Shown here one piece after another: positions 28,744-41,322 of a DNA stretch of 64,000 bases; within the stretch, counting starts at the first letter, position 1, and every line of letters begins with the position of its first letter. The stretch comes from Curvibacter sp. PAE-UM (GTDB taxonomy: Bacteria; Pseudomonadota; Gammaproteobacteria; Burkholderiales; Burkholderiaceae_C). The DNA is taken from assembly GCF_001432305.1 (NCBI RefSeq), contig NZ_KQ483358.1, positions 508,790-572,789 of the forward strand, in the 5' to 3' direction. A program made the translations under genes and the position numbers. Below the pieces are notes generated by a model. The model made no database searches. It was not told the origin of the DNA and saw only the letters and a program-made list of their open reading frames with translations.

Positions 28744-29678
28744 TTCTGCACCCCCTTGCCGCCGTCCTTCTTGCCCGGTTTCGGCGCGATCACGACCTTG
28801 TCCTGCGGACGCGGCGGCTGCTGGCCGGCCAGCGTGGGCAGCACCAGCACCTGCGAGGCGCCGGCCACCCGGGCCTGCGGCACGCAATAGATCAGCGCAA
28901 AGGGCAGTTCAACGCGGCGCTCGACCTTCTCGACCCGCGCCACCGGCAGGCCCGGCGGGAACACGCCGTCGATGCCGCTGGTGGTCAGGATGTCGCCAGG
29001 CTGCACGTCGGCATTGCTGCCCATGTAGCGCAGCTCCAGGGCACCGCCATGCAGGCTCGGATCGCCAAAGGCCACGGCGCGCACGCCGGTGCGGATATTG
29101 AGCACGGGGATGGCCTGGTCGGCGTCGATCACCAGCGTCACCTCGCTCAACGAAGGGTAGACCCGGGTCACCTGGCCCAGCACGCCCGATTCGTCGAGCA
29201 CCGGGGCACCGGCGCTCACGCCGTGGATCAGGCCCTTGTCGATGATGACCTTGTGCGCATAGGGATCGGCCGCGTCGTAGAGCACCTGCGCGGCCAGGCC
29301 GGGCGTGGGCATGCGCGCGCGCAGTTCCAGCAGCTGGCGCAGGCGCTCGTTCTCCTGGGACAGCTGGTCGAACTGCTGCACACGCGGCGCCTGCAGGCGC
29401 AGCTGCTCGCGCAGGGTGGTGGCGTCGTCCTGCGCACTGCGCAGCGACTGCACCTGGCGAAAACCGTCACGCGTCCAGGTCACCGGCTGCAACAGGGCCC
29501 ATTGCACCGGATAAAGCACCGAAGCGATGGTCATGCGCACCGGACCGGTGAGCTGAAAACGCGTGTCCGCCACCATGAGGAACAGCGCCACGGCGCTGAA
29601 CAGCATGAGCTTGGACAGGGCCGAAGCGCCCTGCCGGAAGAACGGGGGAGGTGCCCTGTCCAGCGTACCAAGTGGCAT
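28740..29678 (-). CDS. mreC: Rod shape-determining protein MreC
   Basis: 312 residues. A membrane helix near residues 22-40 is followed by a coiled-coil region (about 70-115; VQQFDQLSQENERLRQLLEL) and a beta-rich periplasmic domain with VIIDKGLIHGVSAGAPVLDE and DVQPGDILTTSGIDGVFPPG, both typical MreC motifs. The Pro/Lys-rich tail is unstructured. MreC links MreB and PBP2 in the periplasm. It lies 15 bp after mreB and overlaps mreD by 4 bp. Confidence 0.94.
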   Translation of the reverse strand: MPLGTLDRAPPPFFRQGASALSKLMLFSAVALFLMVADTRFQLTGPVRMTIASVLYPVQWALLQPVTWTRDGFRQVQSLRSAQDDATTLREQLRLQAPRVQQFDQLSQENERLRQLLELRARMPTPGLAAQVLYDAADPYAHKVIIDKGLIHGVSAGAPVLDESGVLGQVTRVYPSLSEVTLVIDADQAIPVLNIRTGVRAVAFGDPSLHGGALELRYMGSNADVQPGDILTTSGIDGVFPPGLPVARVEKVERRVELPFALIYCVPQARVAGASQVLVLPTLAGQQPPRPQDKVVIAPKPGKKDGGKGVQK

Positions 29679-29693
29679 CGCTGACCTTGTTGA

Positions 29694-32742
<3,049 letters not shown>

Positions 32743-32743
32743 G

Positions 32744-34237
32744 ATGACAGCCAAACTCGTTCAAGGTTACGAAGTCGTCATCGGCTTCGAGACCCACGCC
32801 CAGCTCTCCACCCAGAGCAAGATCTTCAGCCGCGCTTCGGTCGCTTTCGGCGCCGAACCCAACACCCAGGCCTGCGCCGTGGACCTGGCCCTGCCGGGCA
32901 CCCTGCCGGTGATGAACCGCGGCGCGGTCGAACGTGCCATCGAGTTCGGTCTGGCCATCGGCTCGCACATCGCACCGCGCAGCATTTTTGCGCGCAAGAA
33001 CTACTTCTACCCCGACCTGCCCAAGGGCTACCAGATCAGCCAGTTCGAGATCCCGGTGGTGCAGGGGGGCGAGGTGTCCTTCTTCCTCGGCGACGAGAAG
33101 AAGACGGTGCGCCTGGTGCGCGCCCACCTGGAAGAGGATGCGGGCAAGTCGCTGCACGAGGACTTCATCGGCCAAAGCGGCATCGACCTGAACCGCGCGG
33201 GCACGCCCTTGCTGGAGATCGTGACCGAGCCCGACATGCGCTCCAGTGACGAGGCCGTGGCCTACGCCAAGGAACTGCACAAGATCGTGACCTGGATCGG
33301 CATCTGCGACGGCAACATGCAGGAAGGCAGCTTCCGTTGCGACGCTAATGTCTCGGTGCGCAAGCCCGGCCAGCCGCTGGGCACACGCCGCGAGATCAAG
33401 AACCTGAACAGTTTCAAGTTCATGCAGCAGGCCATCGACTTTGAAGTGCGTTGGCAGATCGAGCAGATCGAGGACGGCCACGCCATCCAGCAGGCCACCG
33501 TGCTGTTCGACCCCGACACCGGCGAGACGCGTTCCATGCGCACCAAGGAAGACGCGGCCGATTACCGCTATTTCCCCGACCCGGACCTGCCGCCGCTGGT
33601 GATCGAGCCGGAGTGGATCGAACGCGTGCGCAGCGAACTGCCCGAGCTGCCGCGTGCCATGGCGGCGCGCTTCGTGGCCGACTACGGCCTCTCGGAATAC
33701 GACGCCGTCACGCTGACACAAAGCAAAGGTATCGCGAGCTATTTCGAGAAGACCGCCAAGGCATGCCAGCAACCTAAGCTGGCCGCCAACTGGGTCACCA
33801 ACGACGTGCGCCGCTTCATGACGGAAGGTGCGCGCGACGAAGAAGGCGCGCCAGAGGCAAGCGAAGTGCGCGATGACACGCCCGGCGTTGAAGTTATTCG
33901 AGTGCCGGCTGAGGCACTCGCGAAACTGATCACGCGCATCACCGATGGGACCATTTCCAACGCCAGTGCCAAGAAGGTCTTTGGCGAGCTTTGGACTGGA
34001 CAGGGCGACGAGGTTGACGCTGTGATCGAGCGCCTCGGCCTCAAGCAGATGAACGACAGTAGCGCGCTGGAAAAGATCATCGACGAGGTGATCGCCGCCA
34101 ACGCCGACAACGTGGCGCAGTTCAGGGCCGGCAAGGACAAGGCCTTCAACGCGCTCGTGGGTCAGGTCATGAAGGCCAGCAAGGGCAAGGCCAATCCGCA
34201 ACAGGTCAACGACCTGCTGCGCAGCAAGCTGGCTTGA
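32744..34237 (+). CDS. gatB: Asp-tRNA(Asn)/Glu-tRNA(Gln) amidotransferase subunit GatB
   Basis: 497 residues. [23 protein letters not shown] at the start and [18 protein letters not shown] and [13 protein letters not shown] are GatB hallmarks; the C-terminal YqeY-like helical domain (about 360-497) binds the tRNA elbow. GatB activates the misacylated Asp/Glu with ATP and adds ammonia from GatA. The full gatCAB set implies that asparagine and/or glutamine tRNAs are charged indirectly in this organism. Confidence 0.96.
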   Translation: MTAKLVQGYEVVIGFETHAQLSTQSKIFSRASVAFGAEPNTQACAVDLALPGTLPVMNRGAVERAIEFGLAIGSHIAPRSIFARKNYFYPDLPKGYQISQFEIPVVQGGEVSFFLGDEKKTVRLVRAHLEEDAGKSLHEDFIGQSGIDLNRAGTPLLEIVTEPDMRSSDEAVAYAKELHKIVTWIGICDGNMQEGSFRCDANVSVRKPGQPLGTRREIKNLNSFKFMQQAIDFEVRWQIEQIEDGHAIQQATVLFDPDTGETRSMRTKEDAADYRYFPDPDLPPLVIEPEWIERVRSELPELPRAMAARFVADYGLSEYDAVTLTQSKGIASYFEKTAKACQQPKLAANWVTNDVRRFMTEGARDEEGAPEASEVRDDTPGVEVIRVPAEALAKLITRITDGTISNASAKKVFGELWTGQGDEVDAVIERLGLKQMNDSSALEKIIDEVIAANADNVAQFRAGKDKAFNALVGQVMKASKGKANPQQVNDLLRSKLA

Positions 34238-34286
34238 GTCTCTTCAGCGGGCAGACGGCCGGCTGCGGCCGGCCGGCCGGGAAGGT

Positions 34287-34943
34287 TCAGTTCGACGGCG
34301 CGGCGATCTGCGCCCAGAGCTGCTGCAGGCGCACCAGCTCCTCGTCGAAACGACCGTTGACACGCCCCATCTCGGCTTCCTGGTCGGCGATGAAACGCTC
34401 CTGCACCGCCATGCTTTTCGCATTCTCATCTACCAGGCGCTGGAGCGAGGGTGGCACCTTGCTCGGATCCTTGGCGTAGAACTCCAGCTCGGTGTCGAGT
34501 TCCCTGCGCTGACGCTCCAGCTCCTTGACGCGGTTGATCGCCGCCTGCCGCACCAGACTGATGGAGGCCAGGGCTTCGGAGCGCTCCTTGTCGTGCACGG
34601 AGCGGCTGGGATAACGCACCAGCAGGGCGCGCTCACGGCGTTTTTCCTCGGCCTGGCGCGCCTGCTCCTCGGCTTCACGGCGTTTTCTGGCCTCCAGGGC
34701 GGCACGTTCCGGCCCGGTCAGGGTGGGGCCGATGATGGCGCGCACCGTGCCGCTGGGGTTGAGCAGCCTTTGCTCTCGGTCGGCGCATTCACGGATGGGA
34801 CGATCGGAGGTGAGCTTGCGCCCCTTGGCATCGATGCAGGTGTAGATGCCACCCTCGGCGCTGCCCTGCGCGTAGACCTGCAAGGTGCTGCCAGCCAGCA
34901 GCACACCCACCCCTACCATTCCTGCCAATCGCTTCATGTTCAA
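34287..34943 (-). CDS. DUF4124-like exported protein with coiled coil
   Basis: 218 residues. An N-terminal signal peptide (about 1-26, ending QVYAQ) is followed by a DUF4124-like segment GGIYTCIDAKGRKLTSDRPIRECADREQR, then a long charged helical region (about 80-210) likely to be a coiled coil. It is probably periplasmic; the function is unknown. The start ATG overlaps the pyrE stop as ATGA, so it is the second gene of a pyrE transcript. Confidence 0.75.
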   Translation of the reverse strand: MNMKRLAGMVGVGVLLAGSTLQVYAQGSAEGGIYTCIDAKGRKLTSDRPIRECADREQRLLNPSGTVRAIIGPTLTGPERAALEARKRREAEEQARQAEEKRRERALLVRYPSRSVHDKERSEALASISLVRQAAINRVKELERQRRELDTELEFYAKDPSKVPPSLQRLVDENAKSMAVQERFIADQEAEMGRVNGRFDEELVRLQQLWAQIAAPSN

Positions 34944-35632
34944 GTGTCCTGGACGCCGTATGTCTGCCGGTAAGCCAGCACGCGCTGATGGTCGGCGGCC
35001 AGGCCGGCGCGGCTGTGTTGTTCCAAATACTGCAGTAAATCGGCCAGCTTCGCAATGGCGGCCACCTGCAATCCCAGGCGATTTCGTACATATTGCACGG
35101 CGCTGTAAGGCACGTCCTGGCCGTTTTCAGTGGCCATTTCCTGCCGGTCCAGGGCAATCACCACCCCGTGCGGCCGGGCGCCGGCCGCCTCGATCAGGGC
35201 AATGGACTCGCGCGCGGCGGTGCCGGCAGACATCACATCGTCGACGATGAGCACCCGGCCCTTGAGCGGCGCGCCCACCAGGGTGCCGCCCTCGCCGTGG
35301 TCCTTGGCCTCCTTGCGGTTGTAGGCAAAGGGCACGTTGCGCCCGCGCCGCGCCAGTTCCACGGCCAGCGCCGCGCCCAGCGGAATGCCCTTGTAGGCCG
35401 GGCCGAAGATCATGTCGAACTCGATGCCGGACGCGATCAGCCGGCGGGCATAGAATTCGGCCAGCCGGCCCAGCTTGGCGCCGTCGTCGAACAGTCCTGC
35501 ATTGAAGAAATACGGGGAGAGACGACCGGCCTTGGTCTTGAATTCGCCAAAACGCAGCACGCCACATTCGACCGCAAAGGCCACGAAATCCTGGGCCAGG
35601 CTGTCCCGACCACCCTCCACACCGTCCACCAT
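34940..35632 (-). CDS. pyrE: Orotate phosphoribosyltransferase
   Basis: 230 residues from ATG 35632. The PRPP-binding motif VLIVDDVMSAGTAARES near 130-145 and the KTKAGRLSPYFFNAGLFDD N-terminal segment are diagnostic. It makes orotidine monophosphate in pyrimidine synthesis. The frame is open to 35755, but that part overlaps the exonuclease gene in antisense. Its start codon overlaps the plus-strand ATG of the exonuclease gene by two bases (CATG, 35630-35633), so each promoter must lie inside the neighbour's coding region, unless the exonuclease starts at TTG 35643. Confidence 0.95.
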   Translation of the reverse strand: MVDGVEGGRDSLAQDFVAFAVECGVLRFGEFKTKAGRLSPYFFNAGLFDDGAKLGRLAEFYARRLIASGIEFDMIFGPAYKGIPLGAALAVELARRGRNVPFAYNRKEAKDHGEGGTLVGAPLKGRVLIVDDVMSAGTAARESIALIEAAGARPHGVVIALDRQEMATENGQDVPYSAVQYVRNRLGLQVAAIAKLADLLQYLEQHSRAGLAADHQRVLAYRQTYGVQDT

Positions 35633-36434
35633 GGGAAATTCCTTGTTCAAACTCGTCAGCCTCAACCTCAACGGCATCCGTTCGGCCACCAGCAAGGGGC
35701 TGGAAGCCTGGCTGGACCAGACGCGCCCCGATTGTATTGGCGTGCAGGAAGTCAAGGCGCAGGCCGGCGACGTGGCCGGGCGCTTCGAGGAACTCTCGGG
35801 CCTGCGCGGCCATTTCCATTTTGCCGAGAAGAAGGGCTACTCGGGCGTAGGCCTCTACACCCGGCACGAACCCAGCGACGTGCGCATCGGCTACGGCTCG
35901 CCCGAATTCGACGCCGAGGGCCGTTACGTGGAGTTGCGCTTTGATACACCGCAGCGCAAGCTTTCACTGATCAGTTGCTATTTCCCGAGCGGCTCGTCCG
36001 GTGAAGAGCGGCAGCAGGCCAAGTTCCGCTTCCTCGACCAGATCTACCCGCACCTGCAGCAGCTCCGGCAGGAACGCGAGTTCATCGTCACCGGTGACGT
36101 CAACATCGCGCACAAGGAGATGGACCTGAAGAACTGGAAGGGCAACCTGAAGAACTCCGGCTTCCTGCCCGAGGAGCGCGCCTGGATGACGCGCCTGCTG
36201 GGCGAAGGCGGCCTGGTGGACGTCTACCGCCAGCTGCAGCCCGAGGCCACCGAGGCCGCCTACACCTGGTGGAGCAACCGCGGCCAGGCCTACGCCAAGA
36301 ACGTGGGTTGGCGCATCGATTACCACCTGGCCACGCCGGCGCTGGCCGCGCGGGCGCGCAGCGAATCCATCTACAAAGGCGAGAAGTTCTCCGACCACGC
36401 CCCCCTGACCGTCGTCTACGAAGGGCTGATCTGA
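35631..36434 (+). CDS. xthA: Exodeoxyribonuclease III (AP endonuclease)
   Basis: 267 residues from ATG 35631, or 263 from TTG 35643, which would give the canonical start MFKLVSLNLNGIRSA with a weak GGGAA ribosome site before it. Exonuclease III motifs are intact: LNLNGIRSA, IGVQEVKA with the catalytic Glu, GDVNIAHKEMDLKN and SDHAPL with the catalytic Asp-His. It acts at abasic sites in base excision repair. It is divergent from pyrE with no intergenic space and convergent with the DUF3422 gene, 7 bp away. Confidence 0.93.
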   Translation: MGNSLFKLVSLNLNGIRSATSKGLEAWLDQTRPDCIGVQEVKAQAGDVAGRFEELSGLRGHFHFAEKKGYSGVGLYTRHEPSDVRIGYGSPEFDAEGRYVELRFDTPQRKLSLISCYFPSGSSGEERQQAKFRFLDQIYPHLQQLRQEREFIVTGDVNIAHKEMDLKNWKGNLKNSGFLPEERAWMTRLLGEGGLVDVYRQLQPEATEAAYTWWSNRGQAYAKNVGWRIDYHLATPALAARARSESIYKGEKFSDHAPLTVVYEGLI

Positions 36435-36441
36435 CCGTCGC

Positions 36442-37776
36442 TCAGCGCCCGGCGTGCAGCCTGGCGTGGATGCGCCGGGTGGTGCGCCACACGCCCCAGA
36501 GCACCAGCGGGATCAGCGCGCCGACGGCAATCTCTGTATTGAGCGGCACGCCCATCGCCTTGACGGCCTTGACGCCGTAGAGCAGCAGGCTGACCACATA
36601 GTAGGAAATGGCCGCGATGGACAGGCCTTCCACGGTGGACTGCAGGCGCAGCTGCAGTTCCTGCCCGCGGGTGAGCTTGGCCAGCAACTGCTGGTTCTGC
36701 ACCTCGGTGGCAATGTCCACGCGCGTGCGCAGCAAGGCGCTGGCGCGCGACACGCGCTCGGAGAGCGAGGCCAGGCGCTGCGCCGTGGCCACGACCGTGG
36801 CCATGGCCGGCGAAAGGCGGCGCTGCAGGAATTCGCCCAGGGTCTGGGTGCCGGAGACGGGCTGCTCGCGCAGCTCGGTCAGGCGCTGCCCCACGAGGGT
36901 GTCATAGGCCCGTGTGGCCGAGAAGCGGTAGTCGTGTTCGGCCGTGGCGCGCTCGACCCGACCGGCCAGCGAGACCAGCGTGTCCAGCAACTCCTGCTCG
37001 GAAGCCGACTTGTTCTCCAGCTGCGCCGTGATGTCGGCCAGCTGCCGCTCGGCATCGCTCAGCATGGGGCCCAGCCCCTTGGCCACGGGCAGTCCGCGCA
37101 GGGCCATGAGGCGGTAGGTCTCCAGTTCCAGCAGTCGCTGTGAAATACGGCCGGCTCGCGTCTCGGACGTGGCGGACGGTGCGATCACCAGCAGGCGCTC
37201 GAAGCCGCTGTCGCGCAGCTGGAAGTCGGTGACCGCCAGAGAGTGGCCGTTGTTGCCCATGACCGAGGCCACCAGGGGATGGCCGCCGAACCAGTCACGC
37301 GCCTGGGCCATGGTCGCCTCTGGCGCCTTCAGGTCGCCGTGCACCATGGCCAGCTTGATGGCGGCAATGGTGCGGCCCGGTATCTCGCGCAACCACCCGG
37401 GCGCCACCACCAGGGCAGACAACAGTTCGGGATCGCTGGCGCCCAGGTGCGCGTGCGCGGGCAGCGGCTGCACGATGGAATAACGCGTGAACTCGGTGTG
37501 CCGTTCCCACTTGACGGTATAGCCCTCGAAGCGCAGGCGCAGGAAGTTGCCCTGCAGGCGCTCGGGCGTGAGATCCTGCTGGCCGGGCAGGCGGCGCAGG
37601 TGCTCGCACTCCTGCTCGCGGCTGATGCCTTCATTGAGCACGGCCACGTAGACCACCAGGGCCGGCAGGCGGATACGTGCCGAGGGACGGGCATGCACCT
37701 CGTTGTGCAACATGGCGCGCTGCACGTCATCGGCGGGCAGCAGGCGGGAAATATCGGGGGGCTGGGACGGATTCAT
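36442..37776 (-). CDS. DUF3422 family membrane protein
   Basis: 444 residues from ATG 37776. A soluble N-terminal region (about 1-360) with HNEVHARPSARIRLPA near residue 22 and predicted coiled-coil stretches is followed by two C-terminal hydrophobic helices (about 385-435; ISYYVVSLLLYGVKAVK and VGALIPLVLWGVWRT). This layout and the HNEVHARP block identify DUF3422; its role is unknown. It is separated by 41 bp from the upstream GGDEF/EAL gene and may be cotranscribed with it. Confidence 0.85.
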   Translation of the reverse strand: MNPSQPPDISRLLPADDVQRAMLHNEVHARPSARIRLPALVVYVAVLNEGISREQECEHLRRLPGQQDLTPERLQGNFLRLRFEGYTVKWERHTEFTRYSIVQPLPAHAHLGASDPELLSALVVAPGWLREIPGRTIAAIKLAMVHGDLKAPEATMAQARDWFGGHPLVASVMGNNGHSLAVTDFQLRDSGFERLLVIAPSATSETRAGRISQRLLELETYRLMALRGLPVAKGLGPMLSDAERQLADITAQLENKSASEQELLDTLVSLAGRVERATAEHDYRFSATRAYDTLVGQRLTELREQPVSGTQTLGEFLQRRLSPAMATVVATAQRLASLSERVSRASALLRTRVDIATEVQNQQLLAKLTRGQELQLRLQSTVEGLSIAAISYYVVSLLLYGVKAVKAMGVPLNTEIAVGALIPLVLWGVWRTTRRIHARLHAGR

Positions 37777-37817
37777 GGACTGGATTGTGCCGAGAAATGC
37801 GTGGCGCGCACGAACCC

Positions 37818-40403
37818 TCACCCGGTGCAGTGAGCACCAGGAGCGAACAGGGGCAACGCTTCGAGCTCGCTGGCCGGACAAGGGCGACCGAAGTGGTAGC
37901 CCTGCAGAAGGTCGACGCCCAGCTCGCGCAGTGCACGCGCCGTGTCTTCGTCCTCCACGCCTTCAGCCACGGTACGCAGGCGCAATGCCTGGGCCATGCT
38001 GACGATGCCTTGTGTCATTCGCCGGCCTTCCTCGCTGTGCATCCGGCGCACGAAGGAAATGTCGATCTTCAGCTCGCTGATCGGCAGTTCGTGCAGCTGC
38101 GACAACGACGCATAACCCGTACCGAAATCGTCGATGGACAGCGTGAAGCCAGCCCCGGCCAACTGACGCAGACGTTCTTCGGCGAACTCCACGTCCATCA
38201 AGGCCACGGATTCGGTGATTTCCAGCACCAGCGAATGCGGGTCCAGGCCATACTCCTCGACATCCGCCGACAGCATGGACATGAACTCCGTCGCGAAGAG
38301 TTGGCGCTTGGAAATGTTGATCGACAGTGTCAGTCCGGGATGGGTCTGGCGCCAGGCACGGAACTGCTCGAAAGCCCGGCGACGGACCAGCAGGCCGAGT
38401 TCCCCGATCAGGCCCAGGTTTTCCGCCATCGGGATGAAGCTGCCAGGCGAGATCCAGCCCAGGTCGGGATCGTGCCAGCGCGCCAGCGCCTCCACCCCGA
38501 CCAGCCGCACCCGGCCATCGGGCATGGGCTCGGCCGCCACCAGCGGCTGGAACCAGACGGCAATGCGTCGCTCCCGGATGGCCTGGGCCAGACGGGTCTG
38601 GATGTAGAGCTCCTTCTTGCCCAGGCCCTTGGATGACATGTCGGCAAACAGCTGGAAGTTGTTGCGCCCCTGGGATTTGGCGTAGAACATGGCCCGGTCG
38701 GCCCGGGCCAGCAGGCTGTCGATGTCGCCCTCGCCCTCGTCATCGGGATACACCGCGATGCCCATGCTGAAGGTGGCATTGATGCTCAAGCCGTCCAGCA
38801 GGATCGTCTGGCGCATGGACTCCACCATCTTTTGCGCCACCTGCCGCACCGCGTCGGCGCTGTGCAGATCGGGCAGCAGCACCACAAACTCGTCGCCCCC
38901 CCAGCGCGCCAGGGTGTCCCCTTCGCGCAAGCAGCCTTTGAGCAGTTGCGCCAGCGTCAACAGCAGGGCATCTCCCGCCTTGTGACCATAGGCATCGTTG
39001 ATGTTCTTGAAATGATCGAGGTCGATGAAGCACACCGCCACGTGGTTGCCGGTACGCGCCGCCTGCTGGATGGCCTGCTTGATACGGTCTTCCAGAAGCA
39101 CGCGGTTGGGCAGCCCGGTCAGCGCGTCATGCAGCGCCATATAGCTGATGTGGCGCTCCTGCAGATAGCTCTTGGTGATGTCACGCAATACACCACGCAC
39201 GCCGGAGATCTCGCCCGTCTCGGCACGCTCGACCACAAAACGGCACTCCAGCCACTGCTCGGATCGCGCCGGCGACTGGAAGCGGTAGCGCCCGCGGAAC
39301 TCGTCCTTTTTGCCGGTCGCCAGGCTGATGAAATGGAGTTCGAAGGCACTGCGGTCCTCTTCATTGAGGTGCTCCATGAGGCTGACATCCGATGTCGGGG
39401 CGGCGCCGATCAGCAGCCACCAGCCGCTGTTCGCGCTGACGATGCGTCCACGCGTGTCCAGCTCGATCACCGCCTCTTCGAGCAGATCCAGCGTGCGCAC
39501 GAAGGAGTGCTGCTCGGCGGCACGCGTCTTTTCCTTGCCCAGCGCCTCATGCAGTGCCTCGAAAGGCTGGCGTACGCTGCTGACGAAAACCGCGCGGTAG
39601 ATGAAGTAATAGCTGACGATCTTGTAGACGTGACCCGTCGCATTGACCAGGTCCGTGACACGCTCATAGCGCGTGAAAAACAGCTCGGAGAGCCCGGCGA
39701 TGGCGGCCGCGGCAAACAGGTCGATGTCGCTGGCATGCGACGACGGCGTGCCGGCTCGATAGCGCTGCCGGTAATAGAACAGCAGGGCAGCGCTCCCGTA
39801 GACCGCAACCAGCACGTACTCCAGACGGACCTTGAAGGGCGTCAAGCCCTGCCCGGGCACGAAAAGGGCCGGCAGCAGATCCGGCCGGGCCAGTATCAGC
39901 CAGTAGACCAGCGCCACGTAGACCAGCACGGCTGTCATCAGCCCGTGACGGATATGCGGTGTGCCCAGCGGGCGCCAGGATCGCAGGGCGATGGCCAGAA
40001 GGCCGACGGCCACCAGCAGGCGCGCGGGCAGCCAGAAGGCGATGGCCTTGCCTGGGCTGGACGGTGTCGCCAGATCCGGCATCCCGGCGTAGGACAGGGT
40101 GTGGCCAAAGTCGAGCAAGGCGGTGGCGAACAGCACCATGCCCAGGATCACGATATTGCCCGGGCGCTCGCTCGAATAGGCGTGCCAGGCGATGCCGAAA
40201 CCGAGCATGGAGACGATGATGGAGGCAAGCTCCAGCGTGGTGTGCAGCACCAGAAACTGGCTGGCCGGGATGTCGACGGCCAGCACGCCGGTCCACAACA
40301 GCGTGCAGAGCAGGGCCATGATGCCGACCCCCGCCAGGACAGGTCTTGCGTTGTGCCTGTCTGCCTGTGTTGTGTTCTTGTTGTGCATACTTGCCGGTGA
40401 CAT
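37818..40403 (-). CDS. MASE3-PAS-GGDEF-EAL cyclic-di-GMP protein
   Basis: 861 residues from ATG 40403 (GGGAG ribosome site). Seven hydrophobic helices (about 20-250) form a MASE3-type sensor, with LLDFGHTLSYAGMPD as its signature. A PAS domain (about 290-420), GGDEF (about 430-590) and EAL (about 610-850) follow. GGDEF is intact at 502-506 (RWGGDEFVVLL) with the inhibitory I-site RxxD (REGD) five residues before. EAL is intact at 638-640 (GVEALARW), with NISKRQL, LEITES, DDFGTGYASLSQL and VAEGVED. Both synthesis and hydrolysis of c-di-GMP are possible in principle; MASE3 and PAS would set the balance. Confidence 0.93.
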   Translation of the reverse strand: MSPASMHNKNTTQADRHNARPVLAGVGIMALLCTLLWTGVLAVDIPASQFLVLHTTLELASIIVSMLGFGIAWHAYSSERPGNIVILGMVLFATALLDFGHTLSYAGMPDLATPSSPGKAIAFWLPARLLVAVGLLAIALRSWRPLGTPHIRHGLMTAVLVYVALVYWLILARPDLLPALFVPGQGLTPFKVRLEYVLVAVYGSAALLFYYRQRYRAGTPSSHASDIDLFAAAAIAGLSELFFTRYERVTDLVNATGHVYKIVSYYFIYRAVFVSSVRQPFEALHEALGKEKTRAAEQHSFVRTLDLLEEAVIELDTRGRIVSANSGWWLLIGAAPTSDVSLMEHLNEEDRSAFELHFISLATGKKDEFRGRYRFQSPARSEQWLECRFVVERAETGEISGVRGVLRDITKSYLQERHISYMALHDALTGLPNRVLLEDRIKQAIQQAARTGNHVAVCFIDLDHFKNINDAYGHKAGDALLLTLAQLLKGCLREGDTLARWGGDEFVVLLPDLHSADAVRQVAQKMVESMRQTILLDGLSINATFSMGIAVYPDDEGEGDIDSLLARADRAMFYAKSQGRNNFQLFADMSSKGLGKKELYIQTRLAQAIRERRIAVWFQPLVAAEPMPDGRVRLVGVEALARWHDPDLGWISPGSFIPMAENLGLIGELGLLVRRRAFEQFRAWRQTHPGLTLSINISKRQLFATEFMSMLSADVEEYGLDPHSLVLEITESVALMDVEFAEERLRQLAGAGFTLSIDDFGTGYASLSQLHELPISELKIDISFVRRMHSEEGRRMTQGIVSMAQALRLRTVAEGVEDEDTARALRELGVDLLQGYHFGRPCPASELEALPLFAPGAHCTG

Positions 40404-40552
40404 CCAGTCTCCCTGCTGTTTGTTGTCCGCTGCCTGCCGCCGGTAAACGCCGGTCCGCAGAACAACTTGCTCCCCGATCGCGGCCGCCAGACGTCCGCGA
40501 TCCATGCAAAATGCTGGTGAAAGCATACCAGCCCGGCCTTCGATCCATCAAC

Positions 40553-41191
40553 ATGCTCAAGTACCAGACCGTTCCCGTCACCGCCTTCGAACAGAACTGC
40601 TCCATCGTCTGGTGTGACGAAACCCTGGAAGCCGCCGTCATCGACCCGGGCGGTGACCTGCCCCGCATCACCGCCGCGGTGGCGCGCCTGGGCCTCAAGC
40701 TCACGCAGATCTGGCTCACGCATGCCCACATCGACCACGCCGGGGGCACCGCCGAACTGGCCCGCCAGCTGGGCCTGCCCATCATCGGCCCGCACCCGGG
40801 CGACCAGTTCTGGATCGACGGCCTGGCCGAGCAGAGCCGCCGTTTCGGCCTGCCGCCCGCCGAGGCCTTCACCCCGACCCGCTGGCTGCAGGACGGCGAC
40901 ACCGTCAGCATCGGTCACTGCACGCTCAACGTGCGGCACTGCCCGGGCCACACGCCGGGGCACGTGGTCTTCCACTCCCCCGAAGCCCAGCGCGCCTTCG
41001 TCGGCGACGTGCTGTTTGCCGGTTCGATCGGCCGCACCGACTTCCCCCAGGGCAACCACGCCGACCTGATCCGCAGCATCACCGAACGACTGTGGCCCAT
41101 GGGCAACGACACCGTCTTCATCCCCGGCCACGGCCCCGAAAGCACCTTCGGCCACGAACGCCAGAGCAATCCTTTCGTCGGCGGAACGTGA
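40553..41191 (+). CDS. MBL-fold hydrolase (YcbL/glyoxalase II-like)
   Basis: 212 residues from ATG 40553. The metal-binding motif is H57-A-H59-I-D61-H62 (THAHIDHAGG), with later ligands in CPGHTPGHVVF, GDVLFAGSIGR and PGHGPESTFGHE. The length fits the single-domain YcbL group, which lacks the C-terminal helical domain of true glyoxalase II. The substrate may be an S-acylglutathione or another thioester. The start of the divergent GGDEF/EAL gene is 149 bp away. Confidence 0.88.
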   Translation: MLKYQTVPVTAFEQNCSIVWCDETLEAAVIDPGGDLPRITAAVARLGLKLTQIWLTHAHIDHAGGTAELARQLGLPIIGPHPGDQFWIDGLAEQSRRFGLPPAEAFTPTRWLQDGDTVSIGHCTLNVRHCPGHTPGHVVFHSPEAQRAFVGDVLFAGSIGRTDFPQGNHADLIRSITERLWPMGNDTVFIPGHGPESTFGHERQSNPFVGGT

Positions 41192-41322
41192 GCGCCCGCT
41201 CATGTCTTTCCATACATGGCTGTGAACCTGCACAAAGACCATGTACACCGCTCATCTAAGTGCTTCTGCCTGCCGATATTCTGAATAATCAAGACCAGTG
41301 TCTGAATTCTTCAAGGTTAGTC

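Noticed and set aside
34237-34287. GGCCGG hairpin after gatB as a terminator
   Set aside because: The stem is plausible but there is no T-run, so it cannot be called an intrinsic terminator.
35632-35755. Longer pyrE start at 35755
   Set aside because: The extra 41 residues are antisense to exonuclease III and lack the family N-terminus, which begins at MVDGVEGGRDSLAQ.
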